Assembly (NCBI GenBank): GCA_045546175.1
Contig: JAZQCI010000001.1
Span: 1 to 64,000 of the forward strand
Direction of reading: 5' to 3'
Length of the DNA stretch: 64,000 nt
Origin: CAG-791 sp045546175
Lineage (GTDB): Bacteria > Bacillota > Clostridia > Lachnospirales > Lachnospiraceae
Positions within the stretch are counted from its first letter, which is position 1. The number at the start of each line of letters is the position of its first letter. Position numbers and translations under genes: made by a program. Shown in pieces: positions 32,189-42,386 of this stretch. The notes under the pieces are model-generated. The model made no database searches, was not told where the DNA came from, and was given only the letters and a program-made list of their open reading frames with translations.

Positions 32189-33406
32189 ATGATACAGATG
32201 GCAGTTCTCGGATTCGGCACAGTCGGCGGCGGCGTCGTGGAGCTCATTGACCGCAATCAGGAAGTGATCAGGAAGACCGTTCCGCAGGGAATCCATGTGA
32301 AGTACATTCTTGACCTTCGCGATTTTCCCGACAGCCCCTATAACGACAGGGTCACACACGACTATCAGGATATTCTTGACGACGAGGAGATCACTGTGAT
32401 CTGTGAGACCATGGGTGGAAAAGAACCCGCCTACACCTTTACCAAAAAAGCGCTGGAGCGCGGGATCAGCGTCTGCACTTCCAACAAAGAGCTGGTAGCG
32501 GCGCACGGACCGGAGCTTCTGCAGGTCGCCCGGGCCAATAACTGCAGCTATCTCTTTGAAGCCAGCGTGGGAGGCGGCATTCCGCTGATCCGTCCCATCA
32601 ACGCCTGCCTGACCCAGGAAGATATCACAGAAGTGTTCGGCATCCTGAACGGCACTACCAACTATATCCTGACCAGGATGGAGAAGAACGGCCTGAGTTT
32701 CGAGGAGGCGCTGAAAGAAGCCCAGCAGAAGGGCTATGCGGAGAGAAATCCCGAGGCGGACGTCGAAGGACATGACGCCTGCCGCAAGATCGCGATCCTT
32801 TCCTCCCTGATCAGCGGGAAGACCGTCCGCTACGAGGACATCCCCTGCGAAGGGATCTCCCGCATTACAACGGCGGATTTCGGATACGCCCGCGCTATGA
32901 AGATGGCGATCAAACTCCTGGGCGTGAGCAGAAAGTCGCAGGACGGGAGCCTGAGCGTTCGCACGGCGCCTTTCCTTGTCAGGGAAGACCACCCGCTGCA
33001 CAGTGTGCAGGGCGTCTTCAACGGCGTCTTCGTCCACGGCAATATGGTGGACGACCTGATGTTCTACGGCCGCGGGGCAGGCAAGTTCCCCACGGCGAGC
33101 GCTGTCGTCTCCGACGTGATGGAGTGTGCGAAGAATATCGGAAGAAATGTCAGCTTTAACTGGACCGACGAGATCATGGCTCTGGCGGATTCTACGGAAG
33201 ATTCCTATCGCTATTTTGTCCGCGTGGACGACTCCGAGGCCGCAGTGGCCGCTTATACATTCAAGGCTGCAAATAAGGTGAGTTTTGAGGGAGCACCGGA
33301 CGGAGAGACTGCTTTTGTGACTGCGGAAATGACGGAAAAAGAGTTCGCAGAGATTGCAAAATCGTTCAAAACTATAAAACAGTGCATCCGTCTCTTGCAG
33401 GATTAA
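32189..33406 (+). CDS. hom: Homoserine dehydrogenase
   Basis: Reduces aspartate semialdehyde to homoserine, the branch to threonine and methionine. The 405-residue enzyme has the Rossmann motif GFGTVGGGVVEL, the TSNKELVAAHG segment, the active-site stretch GILNGTTNYILTRM and the EADVEGHDACRK motif. The C-terminal 70 residues form an ACT-like regulatory region, consistent with threonine inhibition. TAAGGAG precedes the ATG. lysC follows downstream. Confidence 0.95.
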   Translation: MIQMAVLGFGTVGGGVVELIDRNQEVIRKTVPQGIHVKYILDLRDFPDSPYNDRVTHDYQDILDDEEITVICETMGGKEPAYTFTKKALERGISVCTSNKELVAAHGPELLQVARANNCSYLFEASVGGGIPLIRPINACLTQEDITEVFGILNGTTNYILTRMEKNGLSFEEALKEAQQKGYAERNPEADVEGHDACRKIAILSSLISGKTVRYEDIPCEGISRITTADFGYARAMKMAIKLLGVSRKSQDGSLSVRTAPFLVREDHPLHSVQGVFNGVFVHGNMVDDLMFYGRGAGKFPTASAVVSDVMECAKNIGRNVSFNWTDEIMALADSTEDSYRYFVRVDDSEAAVAAYTFKAANKVSFEGAPDGETAFVTAEMTEKEFAEIAKSFKTIKQCIRLLQD

Positions 33407-33550
33407 ACAAATTCTGGTATTACATAATAGTTGCGGCATGAAGCACGCTTTTCGGGCTTTACACTTACACAGATCCGGCAGGCCGCACACGCGCGGATCG
33501 AATCAGATGAGGAGGATACGCCCTGCCGAAAAAGCGCGGGGAATCGGATT

Positions 33551-34873
33551 ATGAAAAAGGTAGTCAAATTCGGCGGAAGTTCGCTGGCGGATTCCGAGCA
33601 GTTCAAAAAAGTCGGTGAGATCATTAAGAGTGATCCGTCCAGAGTATACGTCATTCCGTCTGCACCCGGAAAAAGATTCAGCGGCGACGAGAAAGTGACC
33701 GATCTTCTCTACAAGATGCATTATAAAGCTTCCAAGGACGAGGACTTCGGGGAAGAACTCGAGAAGATCAGGGAGCGCTGTAATGAGATCATCGAAGGTC
33801 TTGGACTGGAAGGCTTCAGCCTGGAGGGCGAATTTGCTCAGATCGAGCGCAGAATGCACCAGAGTCCCGACAGCAATTACGCGGCTTCCAGAGGTGAATA
33901 CCTGAACGGCCGCATCATGGCGCGCTATCTCGGATATGAATTCATTGACGCCAAGGATGTTATTTTCTTTGATGAGCACGGAAATCTGGACGCCGATAAG
34001 ACAAACGAAGTCATGTCGGAGCGCCTTGCAAAGACTCCCAAGGCAGTCATTCCCGGATTCTACGGAAGGGGATTCGACGGCCATGTGAAGACCTTCTCCA
34101 GAGGAGGAAGCGACATCACCGGCTCCATCGTCGCGAGAGCCTGCAAATCAGACGTCTATGAGAACTGGACGGACGTCTCCGGCTTTATGGTGGCGGATCC
34201 CAGGATCATCAACAATCCCGTGGGCATTGAGACCATCACTTACAGAGAGCTCAGAGAGCTCTCCTACATGGGAGCTTCGGTACTTCACGAAGACGCTATT
34301 TTCCCCGTAAGACATGAGGGAATTCCGATCAATATCCGCAACACCAACCGTCCCGACGACGACGGCACGTGGATCGTGGAGAGCACCTGCCAGAAATCCG
34401 GATATGTGATCACCGGCATAGCGGGCAAGAAGGGATTCTGCACGGTACTCATCAACAAAGCACTGATGAATTCCGAGGTGGGATTCGGCCGCAAGGTGCT
34501 GCAGGCCTTTGAAGAGAGCGGTATTTCCTTCGAGCACATGCCCTCCGGCATCGACACGATGACCATCGTTGTGCACGAAGATGAGTTCAAGCACAAGGAG
34601 CAGAGAGTCGTATCTGCCATCCACAGATACGCCCAGCCCGATTCCATCGAGATCGAGTCCGACCTGGCTCTGATCGCGGTCGTGGGAAGAGGCATGAAGT
34701 CCATGCGCGGCACGGCGGGCAGAATTTTCTCCGCTCTGGCGCACGCACAGGTTAACGTCAGGATGATCGACCAGGGCTCCAGCGAGCTCAATATCATCAT
34801 CGGAGTTAACAACGAGGACTTCGAGACGGCGGTAAGGGCGATCTACGATATTTTCGTAAAAACAAGGATCTGA
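33551..34873 (+). CDS. lysC: Aspartate kinase
   Basis: Phosphorylates aspartate, the first step for lysine, threonine and methionine. The 440-residue enzyme begins with the kinase motif KFGGSSLAD, has SRGGSDITGS near residue 180 and two C-terminal ACT domains, the last beginning at LALIAVVGRGM. The ACT pair implies feedback control. Start at 33551 matches the family N-terminus; the ribosome site is weak. With dapA, dapB and hom, most of the aspartate pathway lies within 10 kb. Confidence 0.95.
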   Translation: MKKVVKFGGSSLADSEQFKKVGEIIKSDPSRVYVIPSAPGKRFSGDEKVTDLLYKMHYKASKDEDFGEELEKIRERCNEIIEGLGLEGFSLEGEFAQIERRMHQSPDSNYAASRGEYLNGRIMARYLGYEFIDAKDVIFFDEHGNLDADKTNEVMSERLAKTPKAVIPGFYGRGFDGHVKTFSRGGSDITGSIVARACKSDVYENWTDVSGFMVADPRIINNPVGIETITYRELRELSYMGASVLHEDAIFPVRHEGIPINIRNTNRPDDDGTWIVESTCQKSGYVITGIAGKKGFCTVLINKALMNSEVGFGRKVLQAFEESGISFEHMPSGIDTMTIVVHEDEFKHKEQRVVSAIHRYAQPDSIEIESDLALIAVVGRGMKSMRGTAGRIFSALAHAQVNVRMIDQGSSELNIIIGVNNEDFETAVRAIYDIFVKTRI

Positions 34874-35015
34874 TCCCGGCGCAGGCGGACCGTTTTGCGC
34901 GGGCCGGACAATATGCAAACACACATAAAGGAAGTCTGTTTTTCAACTTGCATTCTCAAATGTTCTGATATAATATGTTAGAAATAATCCGAAAGCAGAA
35001 ATGAGGGTAAGGGAA

Positions 35016-35525
35016 ATGGAGACAGGATGCCTGGAAGTTGTGGTCAACAGAAAGCCAAACACACTGATGAGGATGGGGTACTACGGTGCCATTGTTCTTA
35101 CAGTGTGTTTTTGTTTACTTATCTTCCTGGTCAGCTTCCTCTTCATTCTTCCCTTTGCGGGATGTGCCGTGCTGACTTACTTTCTGTGGCTTGAGCAGGT
35201 CGTGGATTATGAATATGTCTATGTAGACAAGGAGATCCGCGTAGCAAAGATCTGCCAGAAACAGAAGAGGAAAGACCTGGCTGTCTACGACCTGTCCAAG
35301 ATGGAGATGATGGCGCCGCAGGGCTCCCATCATCTCGACGCGTACAAGAACCGTGATCTGAGAGTGATCGATTACAGTTCTGGAGATGACAGTAACAAAT
35401 CCTGCAGGTATGAACTTATCATGGAAGGCGGCAGCCGACTGATCCTTGATATGGTCGGAGAATACGGCGAGCAGATCGTCGCTTTGATCCGTAATTATTA
35501 TCCCAGAATCGTTTTCACAAGCTGA
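35016..35525 (+). CDS. DUF6106-like membrane protein
   Basis: The 169-residue protein has two membrane segments at about residues 22-60 (ending before WLEQVVDYEYVYVDKEI) and a cytoplasmic beta-rich domain. The layout matches a Lachnospiraceae family I know as DUF6106. Function is unknown. The start at 35016 is preferred because GAGGGT lies seven bases upstream. It is 43 bases before guaB but is unlikely to be related in function. Confidence 0.65.
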   Translation: METGCLEVVVNRKPNTLMRMGYYGAIVLTVCFCLLIFLVSFLFILPFAGCAVLTYFLWLEQVVDYEYVYVDKEIRVAKICQKQKRKDLAVYDLSKMEMMAPQGSHHLDAYKNRDLRVIDYSSGDDSNKSCRYELIMEGGSRLILDMVGEYGEQIVALIRNYYPRIVFTS

Positions 35526-35568
35526 TAGTCCCAAACAAAACCACCAAAATATCACACAGGAGGAAAAA

Positions 35569-37026
35569 ATGGCAAAGCTGATCGGTGAAGGTATTACTTT
35601 TGATGATGTACTTCTTGTCCCCGGTTATTCCACAGTTATTCCCAACGAGGTCGACCTGAGCACAGACCTCACAAGTACAATCCGTCTCAATATCCCTATG
35701 ATGAGTGCCAGCATGGACACGGTTACAGAGCACAGAATGGCGATCGCCATGGCCAGACAGGGCGGAATCGGTATCATTCACAAGAATATGTCCATCCAGG
35801 CGCAGGCAGAAGAAGTCGACAAGGTAAAACGTTCCGAGAACGGCGTTATCACCGATCCCTTCTCCCTCTCTCCGGAGCACACGCTCATGGACGCCGAGAA
35901 TCTGATGCACAGGTTCAGGATCTCCGGCGTTCCGATCACCGAGGGCAGAAAGCTCGTTGGCATCATCACTAACAGAGACCTCAAGTTCGAGACAGACTAC
36001 AGCAAGAAGATCCGCGAGGCGATGACTTCGGAAGGTCTTGTCACGGCCAAAGAAGGCATCACTCTTGAAGAGGCGCAGAAGATCCTGGCCCAGTCCAAGA
36101 AGGAAAAGCTCCCGATCGTCGACGACGACTACAATCTTGTCGGCCTGGTTACCATCAAGGACATCGAGAAAAATATCAAGTATCCCAATGCGGCGAAGGA
36201 TCCCCAGGGACGCCTTCTGTGCGGCGCGGGCGTAGGCATCACTGCAAACGTCCTCGAGCGCGTGGAAGCTCTCAGAAAAGCCAAAGTCGACGTCATCGTT
36301 CTTGACTCCTCCCACGGCCACTCCGAGAACGTACTGCGCTGCCTCCGCATGGTCAAGGACGCTTACCCGGATCTCCCCGTTATTGCCGGCAATATCGCGA
36401 CCGGAGAGGGCGCGCGCGACCTGATCCTGGCCGGCGCTGACGCCGTCAAGGTAGGTATCGGACCCGGCTCCATCTGCACGACCCGTGTCGTCACCGGTAT
36501 CGGCGTACCGCAGATCACGGCCGTTATGAACGCTTATGCCGTAGCCAGAGAGTACGGGATCCCCGTCATCGCCGACGGCGGCATCAAGTTCTCCGGCGAC
36601 ATGACCAAGGCTCTCGCCGCAGGCGCCAACGTCTGCATGATGGGCTCCATGCTCGCGGGATGCGAGGAGAGCCCCGGAGCAACCGAGCTCTACCAGGGCC
36701 GCAAATACAAGGTCTACAGGGGCATGGGCTCCATCGCCGCCATGGAGAACGGCAGTAAGGACAGATATTTCCAGGAAAACGCCAAGAAGCTTGTTCCCGA
36801 GGGCGTCGAAGGACGTGTCGCTTACAAGGGCGAAGTGGAAGACGTCATCTTCCAGATGTGCGGCGGAATCCGCAGCGGTATGGGCCTTACCGGATCCCAC
36901 ACCATTAAGGAACTGCAGGAGAAGGGCCAGTTTGTCAAGATCACGGCCGCTTCCCTCAAAGAGAGCCATCCTCACGACATCCAGATCACAAAGGAAGCTC
37001 CCAACTATTCGATGGAGGACGCCTGA
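35569..37026 (+). CDS. guaB: Inosine-5'-monophosphate dehydrogenase
   Basis: Oxidises IMP to XMP, the controlled step to GMP. The 485-residue enzyme has the usual CBS pair inserted at about residues 95-205, the phosphate-binding and catalytic loop GPGSICTTRVVTGIGVPQ with the active-site Cys near 305, and ADGGIKFSGD. Length is normal. AGGAGGAAAA precedes the ATG. Confidence 0.96.
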   Translation: MAKLIGEGITFDDVLLVPGYSTVIPNEVDLSTDLTSTIRLNIPMMSASMDTVTEHRMAIAMARQGGIGIIHKNMSIQAQAEEVDKVKRSENGVITDPFSLSPEHTLMDAENLMHRFRISGVPITEGRKLVGIITNRDLKFETDYSKKIREAMTSEGLVTAKEGITLEEAQKILAQSKKEKLPIVDDDYNLVGLVTIKDIEKNIKYPNAAKDPQGRLLCGAGVGITANVLERVEALRKAKVDVIVLDSSHGHSENVLRCLRMVKDAYPDLPVIAGNIATGEGARDLILAGADAVKVGIGPGSICTTRVVTGIGVPQITAVMNAYAVAREYGIPVIADGGIKFSGDMTKALAAGANVCMMGSMLAGCEESPGATELYQGRKYKVYRGMGSIAAMENGSKDRYFQENAKKLVPEGVEGRVAYKGEVEDVIFQMCGGIRSGMGLTGSHTIKELQEKGQFVKITAASLKESHPHDIQITKEAPNYSMEDA

Positions 37027-37101
37027 TCGTTAATCGATCCGGGAAACCTTCAGATCCGGAGCAGATCCGGAAATAAATGACAACATGATTTAGGAGCAGT
37101 T

Positions 37102-38811
<1,710 letters not shown>

Positions 38812-38839
38812 GACAGGAGTTAATCGATTCAGAAAAAAA

Positions 38840-38878
38840 ATCCCTCGCAGTACATTTTCGGTACTGCGAGGGATTTTT
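38840..38878. terminator. Bidirectional terminator after glnS
   Basis: Arms 38840-38853 and 38861-38874 form a perfect 14-bp stem with a 7-nt loop, flanked by A8 on the left and TTTTT on the right. It can end glnS (plus strand) and the TetR gene (minus strand). Confidence 0.88.
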
Positions 38879-38920
38879 GCCGTTAATTCTGTGTCTGTTC
38901 AGTATCTATTCAGTATCTGT

Positions 38921-39520
38921 TCAGTAATTCTTTGCCAGCAGATTAACGTATTCTGTCACACCTGCGACATATTTCTCGGCAGAAAAGCTTCCCCGCCTCA
39001 GGAGAGAAGAGGCTGTATCGATTTCGGCCAGGTGAATGAGCCGGCGGATCAGTCCCGCCTCGTCCTGCGTCATTCCGTCCGGTAGAACGGCATTATCAAA
39101 CAACTCGTCCAGACGCTCCGTGTAGAGAGAAATATTGGAGAGCGCCTCCTCGCGGACTTCGGAGAATTCATCCTCGGCTGCCATCTCCAGGAACAGGAAA
39201 AGATAAGGATACTTCCGCATGACTCTCGCCTGCGCCCGGACGATCGCCCTGTGCAGTTCGAAAAAGGGAAGCTCCTGTGCTTTCCGGATCTCCGAGCCGA
39301 GATCCACAAGGGCAAATCTTGCGCTGTACTCCGTTAGGAACTCGTAGAGCCCTGTTTTGCTGTAAAAATAGTGAAAGAGAAGTCCCTTGCTGACAGAGGC
39401 TTCGGCGACGATCTCATCGGTACTCGCGCGGCGAAATCCGCTTCCCGCAAATACTTTCAGGGAGCCGTTAATCATATTGTCCTGTTTTGTTTTCTTTAAA
39501 TCCCAGAATTTCTCATTCAC
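38921..39520 (-). CDS. TetR-family transcriptional regulator
   Basis: The GTG at 39520 follows GCGGAGGGC and gives 199 residues starting NEKFWDLKKTKQDNMINGSL, a common N-terminus in this group. The HTH is at residues 25-50 (STDEIVAEASVSKGLLFHYF). The remainder is the helical ligand-binding and dimer domain. It is divergent from the acidic membrane protein gene. Two inverted repeats in the shared gap are candidate operators. Ligand is unknown. Confidence 0.85.
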   Translation of the reverse strand: MNEKFWDLKKTKQDNMINGSLKVFAGSGFRRASTDEIVAEASVSKGLLFHYFYSKTGLYEFLTEYSARFALVDLGSEIRKAQELPFFELHRAIVRAQARVMRKYPYLFLFLEMAAEDEFSEVREEALSNISLYTERLDELFDNAVLPDGMTQDEAGLIRRLIHLAEIDTASSLLRRGSFSAEKYVAGVTEYVNLLAKNY

Positions 39521-39647
39521 GTTCGTGCCCTCCGCTTTCATGATAGCATCCGACGGCCTCTTCTTCAAGGAAGCGCATGGCGGGCGGAATATTTTGTCAG
39601 ACTTCGAACGACGCTTTATCGGCAATTTAGACTTTAAATTTATAATT

Positions 39648-39690
39648 AAATAGAGTACTATTTATGTAATGCAGAGGGCATATACTGCCC
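39648..39690. promoter_or_regulatory. Candidate TetR operators in the divergent gap
   Basis: AAATAG AGTA CTATTT (39648-39663) and GGGCA TATAC TGCCC (39676-39690) are perfect inverted repeats. Both lie between the TetR start and the ATG at 39716. A TATAAT-like box sits just before the first. Confidence 0.45.
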
Positions 39691-39715
39691 AATAAATGAT
39701 CAATAGGAGGTATTT

Positions 39716-40354
39716 ATGTTCAGATTGGGAAGACTTCTTTTAGGTATTGCGGTGGCAGGTGCAGCTGCGGCAACCGTTTACAATTATCTGGATCAGAGCA
39801 ACAAGAAGACGGATGACGATTTCGGCGGCGATGCCCCTCAGGAAGAGGACGAAGAGCCTGCGGAAGCCGCAGACGCGGAAGATTATACAGAGAAGTTCAA
39901 GACTGTTGCGAACAGGACTTATACGACGATCAAGGAGAACAGCGCCGACGCCATGGCTAAGGTGAAAGAGGCGATCGGTCCCAGGGGCGAAGAGGTTCTG
40001 GACGTTGTCGGCGAGACTGCCGGAAAAGTCAAGGACGTAGTTGTCGATTCCGCGGCGCGCGTCAAGGATATTCTTCAGGAAGAAGAGAACAAGATCGAAG
40101 ACGGAATCGTGGAAGAGGCTGTAGCCAAGGCTATGGCAGCGGAGAACGATCCTGTATTCGTCGGTGAATCCGAGGCTTCCGAAGAGATCCACGAAGACGA
40201 TGCTAATAAAGAAGCGGTCTACGAGGGAGAAGAGAACGGCGAGGCCATTCACGAGGATGACCACGACAAGGAAGCCGTCTATGAGAAGGAGTTCCCCGAG
40301 GCGGCCAAAGAGGAGGAGAAGAAGGAAGAGGCACCTTCCGACGCGACCAAGTAA
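39716..40354 (+). CDS. Acidic protein with N-terminal membrane anchor
   Basis: The 212-residue protein begins with one hydrophobic segment (residues 5-22, GRLLLGIAVAGAAAATVYNY), followed by a long Glu/Asp/Lys-rich region. The stretch at about residues 155-195 contains two imperfect repeats of about 18 residues with IHEDD and KEAVYE as key parts. A middle helical segment (VKDVVVDSAARVKDILQEEE) resembles stress-type apolipoprotein-like repeats. No enzyme motif is present. It is probably controlled by the divergent TetR gene. Function is unknown. Confidence 0.6.
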   Translation: MFRLGRLLLGIAVAGAAAATVYNYLDQSNKKTDDDFGGDAPQEEDEEPAEAADAEDYTEKFKTVANRTYTTIKENSADAMAKVKEAIGPRGEEVLDVVGETAGKVKDVVVDSAARVKDILQEEENKIEDGIVEEAVAKAMAAENDPVFVGESEASEEIHEDDANKEAVYEGEENGEAIHEDDHDKEAVYEKEFPEAAKEEEKKEEAPSDATK

Positions 40355-40378
40355 GAGGCGCGACCCTGAAAATTGGTC

Positions 40379-40526
40379 TTGACTAATGTTATGTTCTTGT
40401 TTAGAATCAGCTTTAGATTTTTGAGGAACGGACATAAATGAGTCGAAAATGCTTAAAACATGAGAATTTCATAACTTGAGCGATAATAAAACACGTCAGG
40501 GATTAGTGTTCCTTGACGTGTTTTTT
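40379..40526 (+). promoter_or_regulatory. Promoter and candidate transcription attenuator of the uracil permease gene
   Basis: TTGACT (40379-40384) and TAGAAT (40402-40407) are 17 bases apart, a strong promoter. About 75 bases into the leader, arms 40489-40500 and 40511-40522 form a terminator with TTTTTT. GAGGAAC (40423-40429) can pair with GTTCCTT (40508-40514) and would open it. I did not find a PyrR consensus. A short terminated RNA is the alternative. Confidence 0.5.
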
Positions 40527-40647
40527 GCGGATGGCAATGAGCTATGCGCTGACGCTCACGCCGGCATGGCTCATAGCAAGCCATGCGCAAACGAGTAATT
40601 CGACAAATACCTATGTCCGAATCTTTAAATGACAGGAGGAAATGCAA

Positions 40648-42054
40648 ATGAGTAAAAATGAGTACAAGATCGGTGAGCGCGCCATCTACGATGCGCGTGA
40701 GCTGGGGACGGGCAGGATGATCATCCTGGGACTGCAGCACATGTTCGCTATGTTCGGAGCGACGGTAGTAGTTCCGCTGATCACAGGTCTCGATGTTTCC
40801 ACGACGCTTTTGTTCGCAGGACTCGGAACGCTTCTGTTCCACCTGATTTCCAAGAAGAAGGTTCCCGCGTTTCTGGGTTCTTCCTTCGCTTTCCTTGGTG
40901 GTTACGCGGCCATCGCGCCTCTTAACGCCGACGGAACCCCCAGCGAGCTGCTTCCTTACGCCTGCTTCGGCGTCGCCTGCGCGGGACTTCTCTATCTTGT
41001 TCTGGCAGCTCTCTTCAAAGCTTACGGCACAAGCAAAGTCATGAAATATTTCCCGCCGGTGGTCACAGGTCCCATCATCATTTCGATCGGACTGAACCTG
41101 GCACCTTCGGCCATCAACAACGTCGCGACCTGCTGGTGGGTCGCTCTGATCGCGATCATCATCGTCGTGATCTGCAATATCTGGGGCAAGGGCATGATCA
41201 AGATCGTTCCCATCCTGCTGGGCGTCGTCGGTTCCTACATCTGTGCGGCCGTTGCTGGCAAGATCGACTTTTCACAGGTCGCGTCCGCTCCCTGGATCGG
41301 CATTCCGATTCACTACGAGAAGACCGTCTTCTCCATCTTCACAGGCGGTAATCTCGACGCCGGGCTTCTGATCACGAGCATCGTGACCATCATGCCCATC
41401 GCGCTGGCCACCATGATGGAACACATCGGCGATATCTCCGCGATCAGTTCCACCTGCGGCATCAACTACATCAAGGATCCCGGACTTCACCGCACTCTGA
41501 CCGGTGACGGTCTCGCAACCGCGCTCGCGTCTCTGTTCGGAGCTCCCGCCAACACGACTTACGGCGAGAATACCGGCGTTCTTACACTGACCAAAGTGTA
41601 TGATCCCCGTGTCATCCGCATTGCTGCCGGTTTTGCCATCCTTTTGTCCTTCTGCCCTAAGTTCGCGGCTGTCATCGAGGTCATGCCCGCCGCTACCATC
41701 GGCGGCATTTCTCTGGTCCTGTACGGCATGATCTCCGCCGTAGGCGTCAGAAACCTTGTTGAGACAAACACGGATTTCTCCAAGAGCAGAAACGTCCTGA
41801 TTGCAGCGCTGATCATGGTACTTTCCATCGGAATCAGCTACTCTTCCGCAGGTTCCATCAATATCCCTGTGGGCTCCATGACGCTGAGCCTCTCCGGTCT
41901 TGCAACCGGATCCCTGGTAGGTATCTTCCTCAACGCGCTCCTTCCCGGCAAGGACTACAAGTTCGAGGATGACAAGCCCAACCGTACAGGCGTCAACTTC
42001 GAGATCATCTCCGGTGAGACGATTCTGGAGAGCAAGGAAAAGAAGAATAAGTAA
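40648..42054 (+). CDS. Uracil/xanthine permease (NCS2 family)
   Basis: This proton-coupled nucleobase importer has 468 residues and about 14 membrane segments. Family features are LQHMFAMFGATVVVPLITGL at the N-terminus, the PLNADGTPSELLPYACFGVA segment and the later substrate region ENTGVLTLTKVYDPRVIRIA. It is closest to the UraA type, but xanthine or thymine transport cannot be excluded. The ATG at 40648 is chosen because AGGAGG is eight bases upstream, while the ATG at 40642 is too near. A leader with an attenuator-like hairpin precedes it. Confidence 0.9.
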   Translation: MSKNEYKIGERAIYDARELGTGRMIILGLQHMFAMFGATVVVPLITGLDVSTTLLFAGLGTLLFHLISKKKVPAFLGSSFAFLGGYAAIAPLNADGTPSELLPYACFGVACAGLLYLVLAALFKAYGTSKVMKYFPPVVTGPIIISIGLNLAPSAINNVATCWWVALIAIIIVVICNIWGKGMIKIVPILLGVVGSYICAAVAGKIDFSQVASAPWIGIPIHYEKTVFSIFTGGNLDAGLLITSIVTIMPIALATMMEHIGDISAISSTCGINYIKDPGLHRTLTGDGLATALASLFGAPANTTYGENTGVLTLTKVYDPRVIRIAAGFAILLSFCPKFAAVIEVMPAATIGGISLVLYGMISAVGVRNLVETNTDFSKSRNVLIAALIMVLSIGISYSSAGSINIPVGSMTLSLSGLATGSLVGIFLNALLPGKDYKFEDDKPNRTGVNFEIISGETILESKEKKNK

Positions 42055-42112
42055 TTAAGAACAGTGATGAAAAAACTCGAAAAATTCACTGAAAAGAGCT
42101 GACTTGAACGCG

Positions 42113-42154
42113 AGGAAGGGCGGCCGCATTTGTAAAAATGCGGCCGCCCTTCCT
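42113..42154 (+). terminator. Strong hairpin downstream of the permease
   Basis: A perfect 19-bp GC-rich stem (42113-42131 and 42136-42154) has a 4-nt loop. It is followed by TTACGTTTTT, so termination is probable. Confidence 0.7.
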
Positions 42155-42230
42155 TACGTTTTTGAAACAGCAGGCGCTCAACTATTCGTTTCTTTTAAGA
42201 ACAGGCTCCGGGGTGTAGAATAAGGAATAG

Positions 42231-42368
42231 ATGCTGCCCGGTCGGGCAGCCCGCACGCGGCGCGGCGGGTCGCTCCGCGAACCTTATGATACACACGCGT
42301 GCGGAGAGGAAGATGCTGCCCGGTTGGGCAGCCTGCACGCGGCGCGGCGGCTCGCCCCGCGAGCCTTA
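42231..42368. repeat. Structured intergenic repeats, copies 3a and 3b in tandem
   Basis: Copy 3a (42231-42287) lacks the first arm. Copy 3b (42288-42368) is complete. The loop hairpin is GCTGCCC/GGGCAGC here, with both arms changed relative to copies 1 and 2. The second hairpin is GGCTCGC/GCGAGCC in 3b and has one mismatch in 3a. The block ends 18 bases before the addB ATG. Confidence 0.85.
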
Positions 42369-42386
42369 CACTGAGAGGTAGATAAG

